From NCBI RefSeq assembly GCF_030503595.1, contig NZ_CP129966.1, positions 2,046,001 through 2,110,000 of the forward strand: 64,000 nt of DNA. Reading direction: 5' to 3'. Origin of the DNA: Corynebacterium sp. P4-C1. GTDB lineage: Bacteria; Actinomycetota; Actinomycetes; Mycobacteriales; Mycobacteriaceae. Positions 27,066 to 35,751 of the stretch are shown in pieces. The notes below the pieces were generated by a model. That model saw only the letters and a list, made by a program, of their open reading frames with translations, did not search any database and was not told the DNA's origin. Numbering within the stretch: the first letter of the stretch is position 1; each line of letters begins with the position of its first letter. A program made the translations under genes and the position numbers.

Positions 27066-27977
27066 ATGGGCCCCAATCACGCTGTCATTTATCTCGTCGA
27101 GCCGTTCGGCGGCTCAATGCGGCGGCAGAACGCCAAGTTGCCGCACGTGTACTGGGACGACGCGGCGGTCACGCGCGGAGACGGCTGCTTCGAGACAATC
27201 CTGGTCGCCGGCGGCGAACCGACCAATCTGGAGGCGCACCTGAAGCGCTTCACCAATTCCGCGCGGCTGCTCGACCTCCCGGCACCGCCGGCTGAGGCGT
27301 GGCGCGCGGCCACGTATCAGGCAGTCGCCGACTTCGTGCGCGAATCCGGTCTCGAGCCCGGAGACGTGGAGGCCAAATGCCAGTGGACCTACACCCGCGG
27401 CCGCGAATCCACCGGTGTGCCCAGCGCGTGGGTGACGGTGCGCCCGATTCCGCGTGAGCAGATTGAACTCCGTGAGCGTGGCGCCAAGATCATGACTGCG
27501 CCCCGCGGCTACACTCTCGCCGCCACCGAGGAGACACCGTGGCTCACCGTCGGCGCGAAAACGCTCAACTACGCCGCCGCAATGTCGGCTGTGCGCTGGG
27601 CGAAAAGCCGCGGTTTCGACGACGTCGTCTACATCGACCCCGCGACCGGGCGTGTGCTGGAAGGCGCGACGTCGTCGGTCATCGCGGTGCGCGGCGACAA
27701 ACTGCGCACCCCCACCACCGGGGGCGATGTGCTTCCCGGTACCACCCAGGCGGCGATCTTCAAACGCGCCGAGAAAGAGGGGTGGCGCTGCAAGGAAAAA
27801 GACATCGACGTCGACTACCTGCTCAGCTCAGACCAAGTCTGGCTGGTCAGTTCCGTGCGCGGCGGGGTGCGCGTCACCGCGATCGACGGCACCAAACTTC
27901 CCGCGCCCAGCAAGAAAGACGAGGCGAAGGTGCGCGCACTCATCGACGCCGCTCTCCGCCCCGCTCCTCGGCCCTAG
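27066..27977 (+). CDS. pabC: aminodeoxychorismate lyase-type PLP enzyme
   Basis: A 303-residue fold-type IV PLP enzyme. The pyridoxal lysine is K165 (GAKTLNYAAAMSAVRWA), and DDVVYIDPATGRVLEGATSSV is the class-IV aminotransferase signature with its glutamate. In folate synthesis such enzymes release pyruvate from aminodeoxychorismate to give p-aminobenzoate. D-amino-acid or branched-chain aminotransferases share the fold, so the substrate is a best guess. Its stop overlaps the convergent nitrobindin-like gene by 4 nt (CTAG, 27974-27977). Confidence 0.82.
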   Translation: MGPNHAVIYLVEPFGGSMRRQNAKLPHVYWDDAAVTRGDGCFETILVAGGEPTNLEAHLKRFTNSARLLDLPAPPAEAWRAATYQAVADFVRESGLEPGDVEAKCQWTYTRGRESTGVPSAWVTVRPIPREQIELRERGAKIMTAPRGYTLAATEETPWLTVGAKTLNYAAAMSAVRWAKSRGFDDVVYIDPATGRVLEGATSSVIAVRGDKLRTPTTGGDVLPGTTQAAIFKRAEKEGWRCKEKDIDVDYLLSSDQVWLVSSVRGGVRVTAIDGTKLPAPSKKDEAKVRALIDAALRPAPRP

Positions 27978-28648
27978 CCCGCGATCCGCTGAAGCTCCGC
28001 CGACATATAGGGGATGAACACCAGCTCATCCTCGGCGGTACCGCCGGCGACGCGCTCGTCGACCCAGCCCAAATTGTTGTTCGGCATTAGGCCGTACATG
28101 CGCTTGCCGGGGCCGTGCTTGGCCGGTCCCTGCTCCGTCGCGATGGTCGACGCGGAGGTCAGCTGCCATGCGCGCTCGTTGACAGGGGAGCCGTAAAGGA
28201 TCTCCACGAGGCCGCGGGAGTTCGTCAGCGTCACCTCGATCTCGTCCTTCAGGGAGATCCGCCAGAAACCGGTTTCGCGCTGGTCGGCTCCGGTGGCGTT
28301 GCCGTCGGAATCGAGGCGCCAGATGCGCGAATCGAAACGCAGGTAGTTCTCGCCGTCGTGCGAGATAACCAGCTGCTGGCCAAAGCTGTACTCCTTCGGC
28401 TCATCCTCGGGGTTATCCGGCAGTTCCACTGCCTGGCCCGTGCCCTGCCACACGCCGACCAGCGGCAGAAGGCCGAGCAACCCGTCGTGCAGGTTCGGCC
28501 CCTGGCGCAGGTTAGCTGTGTCGTCGGGCAGGGGAATCTCATCCAGGCCCAATGCCGGAATATTGCGGTGCGCGGTGCCCTTTGACTGCTCCGCGGCAAG
28601 GTTCACGGCATCGTTGGCGTTCAGCTTCGAGTTCTCGTTGTCGCTCAT
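27974..28648 (-). CDS. nitrobindin-like heme-binding domain protein (DUF1794/FABP family)
   Basis: 224 residues. The core starts at LPLVGVWQGTG, the GxWxGxG motif of bacterial nitrobindins, small beta-barrels that bind heme b and react with nitric oxide or peroxynitrite. Strands with FGQQLVISHDGENYLRFDSRIWRL and ETGFWRI follow. The first 45 residues are an extra hydrophilic extension. ATG 28648 was chosen over 28657 because TACGCT (complement of 28657-28662) ends 8 nt before it. Heme binding is known for the family but not shown here. Confidence 0.85.
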   Translation of the reverse strand: MSDNENSKLNANDAVNLAAEQSKGTAHRNIPALGLDEIPLPDDTANLRQGPNLHDGLLGLLPLVGVWQGTGQAVELPDNPEDEPKEYSFGQQLVISHDGENYLRFDSRIWRLDSDGNATGADQRETGFWRISLKDEIEVTLTNSRGLVEILYGSPVNERAWQLTSASTIATEQGPAKHGPGKRMYGLMPNNNLGWVDERVAGGTAEDELVFIPYMSAELQRIAG

Positions 28649-28663
28649 GGAAGCCAAGCGTAG

Positions 28664-29413
28664 TCACCCGCCGGCGGACGGGGCGATGGGGGAGAGCAGC
28701 TCCGGAGTGAGCGTCACCGCGTACTGCTGTGCGGAGAAACGGATCGACCCGCCCGCCACCTCGACCAAGTCGGCCTGGGCGCCGATGGGGAGCTCGCGGG
28801 TGTCCAATTCGAGCGTGTAGGCGTCGGTGACGGCGGCGGCGAGGTTCGGCGGGACGTCGATAAGCTGTTTCGGCTCCATGTGGAACTGCGTGCCGTCGAT
28901 ACGGAGGGTGACCACCGCGGACGTCTTTTCGTCGGTGCCCGGGACTGTGCCGGTGAGCTGTGCTTCGCTCGCAGTGCCGCCGGCAGGCGAAATGTCGTAC
29001 GGGTTGGCGATATCCAAGTCGGTCATGCCGAGCAGCTGCCCGAAAGCGACGCCGTCGAGCGAGAGAGTGTGCTCGATGCGCTTGGCCTTGGCTCCCGCGA
29101 AATCCGCGGCGAATGCGCGGGCGGGGTCGATGGTGACGTCGTAGATATCGGTGCGCGAATTCGCGGTGCCCACCCCCTCAACATCGACGTCGAGGGCCTG
29201 GAAACTCACGCGCGGCACCTTGCCCGTGACTGCGACCTGGGCGAACGGGAAGCCGCCCACATACGTGTCGGGATCCCCTGGGAGGCCGTCGGCATCGCGG
29301 GCGTGGGCGGCCAGTTCGCGCTCCACGTGCGCCGCGTACCCCGCGTCTACCCCGAATGCGAGCGCCACCGCACCCGCGACGACACCCGCGGTGACCAAAC
29401 CCTTCGCCTTCAT
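28664..29413 (-). CDS. LmeA-like phospholipid-binding protein (DUF2993)
   Basis: 249 residues with a Sec-type signal or anchor (MKAKGLVTAGVVAGAVALAF) and a mature part rich in alternating hydrophobic strands (YVGGFPFAQVAVTGKVPRVSFQALDVDVEG ... LTPELLSPIAPS). This matches DUF2993/LmeA, cell-envelope proteins that bind phospholipids and in mycobacteria affect lipomannan elongation. ATG 29413 is set by TACGGT (complement of 29420-29425) 6 nt upstream; the reading frame extends further but without family sequence. Confidence 0.8.
   Translation of the reverse strand: MKAKGLVTAGVVAGAVALAFGVDAGYAAHVERELAAHARDADGLPGDPDTYVGGFPFAQVAVTGKVPRVSFQALDVDVEGVGTANSRTDIYDVTIDPARAFAADFAGAKAKRIEHTLSLDGVAFGQLLGMTDLDIANPYDISPAGGTASEAQLTGTVPGTDEKTSAVVTLRIDGTQFHMEPKQLIDVPPNLAAAVTDAYTLELDTRELPIGAQADLVEVAGGSIRFSAQQYAVTLTPELLSPIAPSAGG
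28855..28865 (-). repeat. 11-mer repeat copy 8
   Basis: CGTCGATAAGC on +, inside the LmeA-like gene; on the coding strand it reads caG-CTT-ATC-GAC-G (Gln-Leu-Ile-Asp). Confidence 0.85.
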
Positions 29414-29435
29414 GCCTTTACCGTAGCCTGGGGGC
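29414..29435. promoter_or_regulatory. 22-bp divergent leaderless promoters, lmeA-like / mshD
   Basis: The whole gap is 22 bp. TACGGT (leftward, complement of 29420-29425) and TAGCCT (rightward, 29424-29429) overlap by two bases in the core ACCGTAGCCT. Spacers to both start codons are 6 nt. The -35 region of each promoter must lie inside the opposite coding sequence. Confidence 0.65.
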
Positions 29436-30413
29436 ATGACACAGCGTTCTTCTGCCGTGCAGCGCATCGACCTCTCCAACGACTCTGAGCTGGTCAACGC
29501 TGCCAACGAGCTCCTCAGCCGTGTGCGCGCCGCTGACGGCGTCGAGGCTTTTTCCGAAGGCTTCACCAAAGAGCTCGGCCGCACCTCCGGGCACACCTAC
29601 TGGGCATCGCTTGACGACGGCGCCCTCACCTCCCTCGCCGCCTGCGCCCCCGACGGTTCCGCCGAGCTGGCCGTCGACCCCTCCGCCCGCCGCAACGGGC
29701 ACGGCGCGGCCCTCGCTGGGGCTGTTCTCGCCGAGCGCCCCGACGCCGGACTGTGGGCCCACGGCGACCTCCCCGCCGCCCGGGCCCTCGCGTCGAAGCT
29801 GTCGTTGCGTCCAACCCGCGAGCTGCTCGTCATGTCACTCGACGGCGATGCACTTGAAGCCGCTGGCGGCTCCGGCGGGACAGGCTCCGCCCTTCCCGGC
29901 GGTTTCGAGGAACTGAGCTACCCCGAATCCGTGAACCGGTGGGGGCGCGATGCGGTCGAACACACCTGGCTGGATGTCAACAACGATGCCTTTTCCTGGC
30001 ACCCAGAGCAAGGCGGCTGGGACCTCGCCGGGCTACACGACGCCATGGACACGCCCTGGTTCGATCCTGAAGGCGTGAGGATGCTGTGGGATACGCACAG
30101 CGCTGGGTCTGGGGCTGAGTCTGCGACTGGGGCTAGAGAGGCTGAGCTTGCCGGCTTCCATTGGACGAAACGCCACTCGGCCAAGCTGGGGGAGGTCTAC
30201 GTCGTGGGTCTGTCCTCGCAATACCGCGGCCGCGGATTGGGGGATCCGCTCATGCGCGCCGGTCTGGAGCACCTCGCCGCCGGCGGCTCGCGCCGGGTCA
30301 TCCTCTACGTCGAGGCAGATAATGGTCCGGCGGTGCGCCGTTATGGGGAGCTCGGCTTCACTGTTGCCGAACGGCACGTCGTATACAAGGCGTCCGAGGC
30401 ACATGAGGCCTGA
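29436..30413 (+). CDS. mshD: MshD, mycothiol synthase
   Basis: A 325-residue enzyme that acetylates Cys-GlcN-Ins with acetyl-CoA, the last step of mycothiol, the major actinobacterial thiol. It consists of two GNAT domains; the C-terminal active one has GEVYVVGLSSQYRGRGLGDPLMRAGLEHLAAGG (acetyl-CoA loop) and VILYVEADNGPAVRRYGELGF. The segment DVNNDAFSWHPEQGGWD between them is specific to MshD. It is divergent from the lipid-binding protein gene. Confidence 0.95.
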   Translation: MTQRSSAVQRIDLSNDSELVNAANELLSRVRAADGVEAFSEGFTKELGRTSGHTYWASLDDGALTSLAACAPDGSAELAVDPSARRNGHGAALAGAVLAERPDAGLWAHGDLPAARALASKLSLRPTRELLVMSLDGDALEAAGGSGGTGSALPGGFEELSYPESVNRWGRDAVEHTWLDVNNDAFSWHPEQGGWDLAGLHDAMDTPWFDPEGVRMLWDTHSAGSGAESATGAREAELAGFHWTKRHSAKLGEVYVVGLSSQYRGRGLGDPLMRAGLEHLAAGGSRRVILYVEADNGPAVRRYGELGFTVAERHVVYKASEAHEA

Positions 30414-30651
30414 AATTGTGGGCCTGGGTCTCATTGAAAGCTCAGTTGTGGCACAGGACGCATCAGTAATTCACAGGAGTTCCTAAAGTTAACTCATTGT
30501 TCACCATTTAGGGGTCGCAGGGTTAACGCGGGGCCCGTAGCTTGCCAGTTGTGAGCACTCAGGCACGGACACTCTTGCGCCATCCGGCGCTCCTGGTGGG
30601 CCTGAGACCGATGCTCAGAAGAATCTGAATTCGCACCGGAAAGGTATCCCC
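30414..30651 (+). promoter_or_regulatory. pstS promoter region with 11-bp-spaced GTTnAC repeat
   Basis: GTTAAC (30488-30493) and GTTCAC (30499-30504) are direct repeats 11 bp apart, the spacing typical of OmpR/PhoB-family regulators; another GTTAAC starts at 30522. PhoR, encoded earlier in the window, is the natural candidate. GGAAAGG (30638-30644) is the pstS ribosome-binding site. Confidence 0.5.
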
Positions 30652-31791
30652 GTGATCCGTAACATCAAGCGCACTGCAGCTGTCGCAGGCATTGCTGCAC
30701 TGACCTCCGTCACCCTCGTTGCATGCGGTGACTCCAACGACAACGCTAACGACCAGGGCAACGACACCAACGCTTCCGAGTCCCAGGACGGCGGCAAGAT
30801 CGAGGGTCTGTCCGGCCAGACCGGCCAGCTCGTTGCCGAGGGTGCTACCTCCCAGCAGAACGCAATGGACTACTTCGGAGTCCGCTACGCAGAGGCTGTC
30901 TCCGGTGCGAACCTTGCGTACAATCCGACCGGTTCCGGCAACGGTATCAAGAACTTCATCGGCAACCAGGTTGTCTTCGCTGGCTCCGATTCCCCGTTGA
31001 AGGAGGACAAGGGCGAGGTCGAGGACGCCAAGAAGCGCTGCGGCGGCAACGACGCATGGCACCTGCCGATGGTCATCGGCCCGGTCGCTATCGCCTACAA
31101 CCTCGAGGGCGTCGACGAGCTCAACCTCACCATCGACAACGTTGTCGAGATCTTCAACGGCACCATCAAGAACTGGAACGACCCGAAGATTGCCGAGAAC
31201 AACAAGGACGCGAAGCTCCCGGACCAGAACATCTCCGTGATCTACCGCTCCGGCGAGTCTGGCACCACGGAAAACTTCCAGAAGTTCCTGGCTGCCGCTT
31301 CCGACGGCAAGTGGACCGGCGAGGGCAAGAGCTTCCCGGGGGGCGTCGGTACTGGCGAGGACGGCTCTAACGGTGTTGCACAGGCGGTAGAGGGCATTAA
31401 TGGCGCCATTACCTACGTCGAGGCTGGATTCGCACGCGATCACGACCTCGGTGTCGCCAACATTGACTTCGGCGGCGGCGCTGTCGAGCTGACCGACGAG
31501 ACCGTCAACAAGGCGCTGGACAACGTCCAGTTCAAGTCCGAGGGCAACGACATGGTCGTCGACTCCGATGCTCTGTTCGCTTCCAACGACGAGGGTGCTT
31601 ACCCGCTGGTCCTGACCACCTACGAGATCGTCTGCTCCAAAGGCTACGACGAGGAGACCAAGAACATGGTCAAGGACTTCCTCACCGTCGTCCTCGAATC
31701 CCAGGACGAGGACCTCGCTGACGCCGGCTTCATCCCGGTCAAGGGCGAGTTCGCTGACAAGCTGAAGGCTTCCGTCGGCGCTATCTCCTAA
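30652..31791 (+). CDS. pstS: PstS, phosphate-binding lipoprotein
   Basis: 379 residues; signal peptide with the lipobox LVACG near residue 25, so membrane-anchored. The mature protein binds inorganic phosphate for the PstCAB importer: SGANLAYNPTGSGNGIKNFI, VVFAGSDSPL and ISVIYRSGESGTTENFQKFL are the phosphate-contacting loops. The start is GTG 30652. Codon usage looks strongly optimised, as expected for an abundant protein. Confidence 0.95.
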   Translation: MIRNIKRTAAVAGIAALTSVTLVACGDSNDNANDQGNDTNASESQDGGKIEGLSGQTGQLVAEGATSQQNAMDYFGVRYAEAVSGANLAYNPTGSGNGIKNFIGNQVVFAGSDSPLKEDKGEVEDAKKRCGGNDAWHLPMVIGPVAIAYNLEGVDELNLTIDNVVEIFNGTIKNWNDPKIAENNKDAKLPDQNISVIYRSGESGTTENFQKFLAAASDGKWTGEGKSFPGGVGTGEDGSNGVAQAVEGINGAITYVEAGFARDHDLGVANIDFGGGAVELTDETVNKALDNVQFKSEGNDMVVDSDALFASNDEGAYPLVLTTYEIVCSKGYDEETKNMVKDFLTVVLESQDEDLADAGFIPVKGEFADKLKASVGAIS

Positions 31792-31809
31792 GACCTAAGC
31801 GTCACGCGT

Positions 31810-31872
31810 ACCCAGTCTCACAGTCTGGGTCGACAACATGCCCCCGCTACCTCTGTGAGCTGGGGGCATGTT
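31810..31872 (+). terminator. two hairpins between pstS and pstC
   Basis: Hairpin 1 is ACCCAG/CTGGGT (31810-31815 with 31825-31830). Hairpin 2 is an 11-bp stem, AACATGCCCCC/GGGGGCATGTT (31835-31845 with 31862-31872). Neither has a long T-run. They could reduce transcription into pstC or protect the 3' end of pstS mRNA, keeping the binding protein in excess. Confidence 0.6.
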
Positions 31873-31991
31873 CACGTGGTGGGCGCGGTCAGGGAACCTC
31901 CAACGGTGTCGGCCGTATGCCCCGACAAAAGGCGGGGGAGCGTCCACGCTCCTTCGCGCACTGACTTTCACTATTCAAAGGAATCGTCACT

Positions 31992-33068
31992 ATGGCTGAC
32001 AACGAACTGCCGGATAATGGTCGCGACGACCGTCGTGCCGGCTCCGTGACCAGCGCCGACCCCATCGGTGGCTCGTCGCAGGCGACGCCTGTAGAAGCGG
32101 ATCGGGATGACTCTGCCGCTCTGCGCACCGCAGGCGGTGGTGCTGGTGTGAAGCGCCCGGGCGACCGTGTCTTCGAGGCCCTGTCCACCGTCTCCGCTGC
32201 CCTGATCACCGTGATCATCATCGCGATTGGTCTGTTCCTTTTGCTCCAGGCCTTCGATCCGCTGCGCCTGAACCAGGAGAACTTCTTCACCTACGGCGGC
32301 GATTGGCAGACCGCGAACCTGGAGGAGATGAAGTTCGGCATTCCGAACCTCTTCTTCACTACGATCACCGTCTCGATCATCGCTTTGATCCTCGCCATGC
32401 CGATCGCTCTCGGCATCGCGATCTTCCTGTCCAACTACGCGCCGAAGCAGCTGGTGCGCCCGCTGGCGACATTCGTCGACATGCTGGCCGCTGTCCCGTC
32501 GATCGTCTACGGTCTGTGGGGCGCGCAGGTGCTCGGCCCGAAGCTGTCCGGCTTCTACGAGTGGCTGCACTCCTGGGCAGGCGACTTCGTGCTGTTCAAG
32601 CAGTACCAAAACTCTCCGGCGTTTGACACTGGTCGAAACATGCTCACCGGTGGCATCGTCCTGGCGATCATGATTCTGCCTATCATCGCGGCGACTGCCC
32701 GCGAGATCTTCGTGCAGACCCCTCCGGGGCAGATCGAGTCCGCGCTGGCCCTCGGCGCGACGCGCTGGGAAGTCATCCGCATGACTGTTCTTCCGTTCGG
32801 TATGTCCGGCTACATTGCCGGCTCCATGCTCGGCCTCGGTCGCGCGCTGGGCGAGACCATGGCGCTCTACATGGTCATCCCGACCGGTCCGGAATTCCGC
32901 GGTTCGCTTTTCGACGGCGGCTCGACTTTCGCAACCGCCATCGCGAGTGCCTCTGCAGAGTTCAACAACCCGACCTCCGCTGGTGCGTACATCTCCGCGG
33001 GTCTGGTGCTGTTCCTGCTGACCTTCATCGTCAACTCGGTCGCCCGTGCGATCGTCAACAAGAAGTAG
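31992..33068 (+). CDS. pstC: PstC, phosphate ABC transporter permease
   Basis: 358 residues: a hydrophilic N-terminal stretch of about 60 residues, then six hydrophobic helices. The EAA-type cytoplasmic loop ESALALGATRWEVIRMTVLPFGMSG contacts the ATPase. It pairs with PstA. It lies 200 nt after pstS, beyond the hairpins, and ends where pstA begins. Confidence 0.95.
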   Translation: MADNELPDNGRDDRRAGSVTSADPIGGSSQATPVEADRDDSAALRTAGGGAGVKRPGDRVFEALSTVSAALITVIIIAIGLFLLLQAFDPLRLNQENFFTYGGDWQTANLEEMKFGIPNLFFTTITVSIIALILAMPIALGIAIFLSNYAPKQLVRPLATFVDMLAAVPSIVYGLWGAQVLGPKLSGFYEWLHSWAGDFVLFKQYQNSPAFDTGRNMLTGGIVLAIMILPIIAATAREIFVQTPPGQIESALALGATRWEVIRMTVLPFGMSGYIAGSMLGLGRALGETMALYMVIPTGPEFRGSLFDGGSTFATAIASASAEFNNPTSAGAYISAGLVLFLLTFIVNSVARAIVNKK

Positions 33069-33077
33069 GTGTATGAC

Positions 33078-34097
33078 ATGAGCACTGCATACCCCGGTAA
33101 GAATTCTGGCGAGTCCAAGAAGATCACCAATGTGACAGAGACCGCCCCGGCTGACACCGCGGCTGGCACCACCGCAGCCACCGCGACCGCTGCCCGTGAC
33201 AAGGCGACCCCGACGGAGGGTAGCCCGTTTACCCACATCTCGTCTTCCCGCAAGACCATGAACTCCTTCATGGGCGGCCTGATGTGGGCGGCGATGATCC
33301 TCGCCCTCATCCCGCTGCTCTGGCTGCTGTTCACCTTGGTGTCCCGCGGCTACGAGGCCATCTTGAACCCGGACTGGTGGACCCAAGACATGGTCGGCGT
33401 CCGCACCCGCCGCGAGGGCGGCGGCGCGCTGCACGCCATCGCGGGTACCCTCATGCAGACGCTGGTCGCCTCGCTGTTCTCCATCCCGATCGGCATCTTC
33501 ACTGCGATCTACCTGGTGGAGTACTCCAACGGCAGCAAGCTGGGCAAGCTGACCACCTTCATGGTGGACATCCTGTCCGGTGTCCCGTCGATCGTTTCCG
33601 CTCTGTTCATCTACGCCCTGTGGATCACCATCCTGGGCCAGCAGCGTTCCGGCTTCGCCGTGTCGCTCTCGCTGATCCTGCTGATGGTCCCTGTGGTGGT
33701 GCGCAACACTGAGGAGATGCTCCGCGTCGTCCCGATGGATCTGCGCGAGGCGTCCTACGCGCTCGGCGTCCCGAAGTGGAAGACCATCGCGCGCATCGTG
33801 CTGCCGACGGCTCTGTCCGGCATCGTCACCGGCATCATGCTGGCCATCGCCCGTGTCATGGGTGAGTCCGCTCCGGTGCTGATCCTCGTCGGCTCCACGC
33901 CGCAGCTGAACTGGACCCACCTGTTCGGCCAGCCGCAGTCTTCGCTGCCGCTGTTCATGCTCGACATGTGGAAGTCCGGTTCCGCGGAGCCGGTCATGGA
34001 CCGTCTGTGGGGTGCCGCCCTCACGCTGGTCATCCTCGTCGTTGTCCTGAACTTGCTCGCACGCACGATCGCCGCGAAGTTCTCGGTCAAGAAGTAA
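33078..34097 (+). CDS. pstA: PstA, phosphate ABC transporter permease
   Basis: 339 residues with a T/A-rich hydrophilic lead of about 55 residues and six helices. The EAA loop is REASYALGVPKWKTIARIVLPTALSG. I chose ATG 33078 because TAGGTG (33066-33071) serves as its ribosome-binding site; the in-frame GTG 33069 overlaps that site. It forms the channel with PstC. Confidence 0.94.
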   Translation: MSTAYPGKNSGESKKITNVTETAPADTAAGTTAATATAARDKATPTEGSPFTHISSSRKTMNSFMGGLMWAAMILALIPLLWLLFTLVSRGYEAILNPDWWTQDMVGVRTRREGGGALHAIAGTLMQTLVASLFSIPIGIFTAIYLVEYSNGSKLGKLTTFMVDILSGVPSIVSALFIYALWITILGQQRSGFAVSLSLILLMVPVVVRNTEEMLRVVPMDLREASYALGVPKWKTIARIVLPTALSGIVTGIMLAIARVMGESAPVLILVGSTPQLNWTHLFGQPQSSLPLFMLDMWKSGSAEPVMDRLWGAALTLVILVVVLNLLARTIAAKFSVKK

Positions 34098-34134
34098 GTC
34101 GCCCCGCCCTTTCATTCCCATCTAGGAGAAATCA

Positions 34135-34911
34135 ATGTCTATCAAGCTCCAGCTGAACGACCTCGACATTTACTACGGCGACTTCCACGCCGTGCAGAGC
34201 GTCAACATGGATATCCCGGCCCAGGCCGTGACCGCGTTCATCGGCCCGTCCGGTTGCGGTAAGTCCACGGTGCTGCGCACCCTGAACCGCATGCACGAGG
34301 TCATCCCGAACGCGTACGTCGACGGCGAAGTGCTTCTCGACGGCCACGACATCTACGCCAAGAACGTCGACCCGGTGGCTGTCCGCAACACCATCGGCAT
34401 GGTGTTCCAGAAGGCGAACCCGTTCCCGACCATGTCCATCGAGGACAACGTCGTCGCGGGCCTGAAGCTGTCCGGCGAGAAGAACAAGAAGAAGCTCAAG
34501 GAGGTCGCTGAGCGCTCCCTGCGCGGCGCGAACCTGTGGGACGAGGTCAAGGACCGCCTGGACAAGCCGGGCGGAGGCCTCTCCGGTGGTCAGCAGCAGC
34601 GTCTGTGCATCGCCCGCGCGATCGCAGTCCAGCCGGAAGTCCTGCTCATGGATGAGCCGTGCTCCGCACTTGACCCGATCTCGACCCTCGCTGTGGAGGA
34701 CCTGATCCACGAGCTGAAGGACGAGTACACCATCGTCATCGTGACGCACAACATGCAGCAGGCTGCGCGTGTGTCCGACAAGACCGCGTTCTTCTCCCTC
34801 GAGGCGACCGGTAAGCCGGGCCACCTCGTCGAGTTCAACGACACCAACACGATCTTCGAGAATCCTCAGCGCAAGGAGACTGAGGATTACATCGCCGGCC
34901 GCTTCGGCTAA
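34135..34911 (+). CDS. pstB: PstB, phosphate ABC transporter ATPase
   Basis: 258 residues with Walker [10 protein letters not shown], the Q-loop region [10 protein letters not shown], signature [14 protein letters not shown], Walker [13 protein letters not shown] and the switch His in [11 protein letters not shown]. It is the usual PstB length. Last gene of the operon; a hairpin follows and phoU converges from the other side. Confidence 0.96.
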   Translation: MSIKLQLNDLDIYYGDFHAVQSVNMDIPAQAVTAFIGPSGCGKSTVLRTLNRMHEVIPNAYVDGEVLLDGHDIYAKNVDPVAVRNTIGMVFQKANPFPTMSIEDNVVAGLKLSGEKNKKKLKEVAERSLRGANLWDEVKDRLDKPGGGLSGGQQQRLCIARAIAVQPEVLLMDEPCSALDPISTLAVEDLIHELKDEYTIVIVTHNMQQAARVSDKTAFFSLEATGKPGHLVEFNDTNTIFENPQRKETEDYIAGRFG

Positions 34912-34936
34912 ACCGCCGCACTAGCGACGCATTTCG

Positions 34937-34967
34937 AGCCTCCGCCGAGAATTTCTTGGCGGGGGCT
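34937..34967. terminator. hairpin between convergent pstB and phoU
   Basis: AGCCTCCGCCGAGA (34937-34950) pairs along its whole length, with two G-T wobbles, with TCTTGGCGGGGGCT (34954-34967). The loop is 3 nt. Confidence 0.65.
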
Positions 34968-34996
34968 TCGCTATTGCTTGTCGACGCTCTCCCGCG

Positions 34997-35740
34997 CTAC
35001 TTCTTGGCCTGCCGATGCCCGAAGTACTGCTCGAGTTCGAGGAAGCGCTCGTCTAACTCGAGCTCCTTGCCGTCGGCGTCTTTCTTGCGCTCGTAGCGTT
35101 CAGGGGTCAGGCCGGTGACGAGGTAGACGATGCGGGCGGCGACGTTCACGCAGTGGTCGGCGTAGCGTTCGTAGTAGCGCCCCAGTAGGGCGAGGTCGAC
35201 GGCGGTGCGGCTGGTTCCTTCCCAGTCGCGGGCGGTGACGCTGTTGAGCAGGTGCTGGTTCAAGGCGTCGAGCTCGTCGTCGAATTGACTCATGGCCAAT
35301 GCGCCCTCGACGTCGGGGCTGATCAACTGGTCGTGGATGAGGTCGCCCATGGTGTCCACAAGGCGGGCGAGTTCGACGACGGTGGGGCGCATGGTGTCGT
35401 CGTAGACGAACTCGGGGTGGCGCAGCCGCGCGGTGCTGGCGATGTGACGCCCCAGGGTGCCCATGCGGTTGAAGTCCTCCACGATGTAGATCGAAGTGAA
35501 GACCTGGCGGAGGTCGGAGGCGACGGGGCTTTCAAGAGCCAGGAGGGCCATGCTGCGCTCTTCGCAGCGGACACGGATTTCTTTGATCGTGTCGGCTTCG
35601 GTGAGGGCGGTTTCGGCGTCTTCGAGGGTGCCGTCGATAAGCGATTTGGACGCGTAACGCATGACGCTGCGCACCGTGTCGCTCATGCTTTGCAGGTCCT
35701 GCGAGAAAGCGTTGAGATGCTCTCGGTAGATGGTGCGCAT
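34997..35740 (-). CDS. phoU: PhoU, phosphate signalling protein
   Basis: 247 residues of two three-helix PhoU repeats; the metal-binding-type stretches are MGTLGRHIASTARLRHPEF and RYYERYADHCVNVAARIVY (the E-R-x-x-D-H motif). In other bacteria PhoU links PstB activity to the phosphate sensor kinase. Here it is convergent with pstSCAB, not part of that operon, and lies 11 nt after dus, so it probably shares the dus transcript. Confidence 0.95.
   Translation of the reverse strand: MRTIYREHLNAFSQDLQSMSDTVRSVMRYASKSLIDGTLEDAETALTEADTIKEIRVRCEERSMALLALESPVASDLRQVFTSIYIVEDFNRMGTLGRHIASTARLRHPEFVYDDTMRPTVVELARLVDTMGDLIHDQLISPDVEGALAMSQFDDELDALNQHLLNSVTARDWEGTSRTAVDLALLGRYYERYADHCVNVAARIVYLVTGLTPERYERKKDADGKELELDERFLELEQYFGHRQAKK
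35632..35642 (-). repeat. 11-mer repeat copy 9
   Basis: CGTCGATAAGC on +, in phoU; on the coding strand it reads tcG-CTT-ATC-GAC-G (Ser-Leu-Ile-Asp) near residue 35. Confidence 0.85.
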
Positions 35741-35751
35741 GGTGGTCCTCG

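Noticed and set aside
30552..30575. GlxR (cAMP-receptor-type) box before pstS, from TGTGAGCACTCA
   Set aside because: The right half does not match TCACA and the spacing is wrong.
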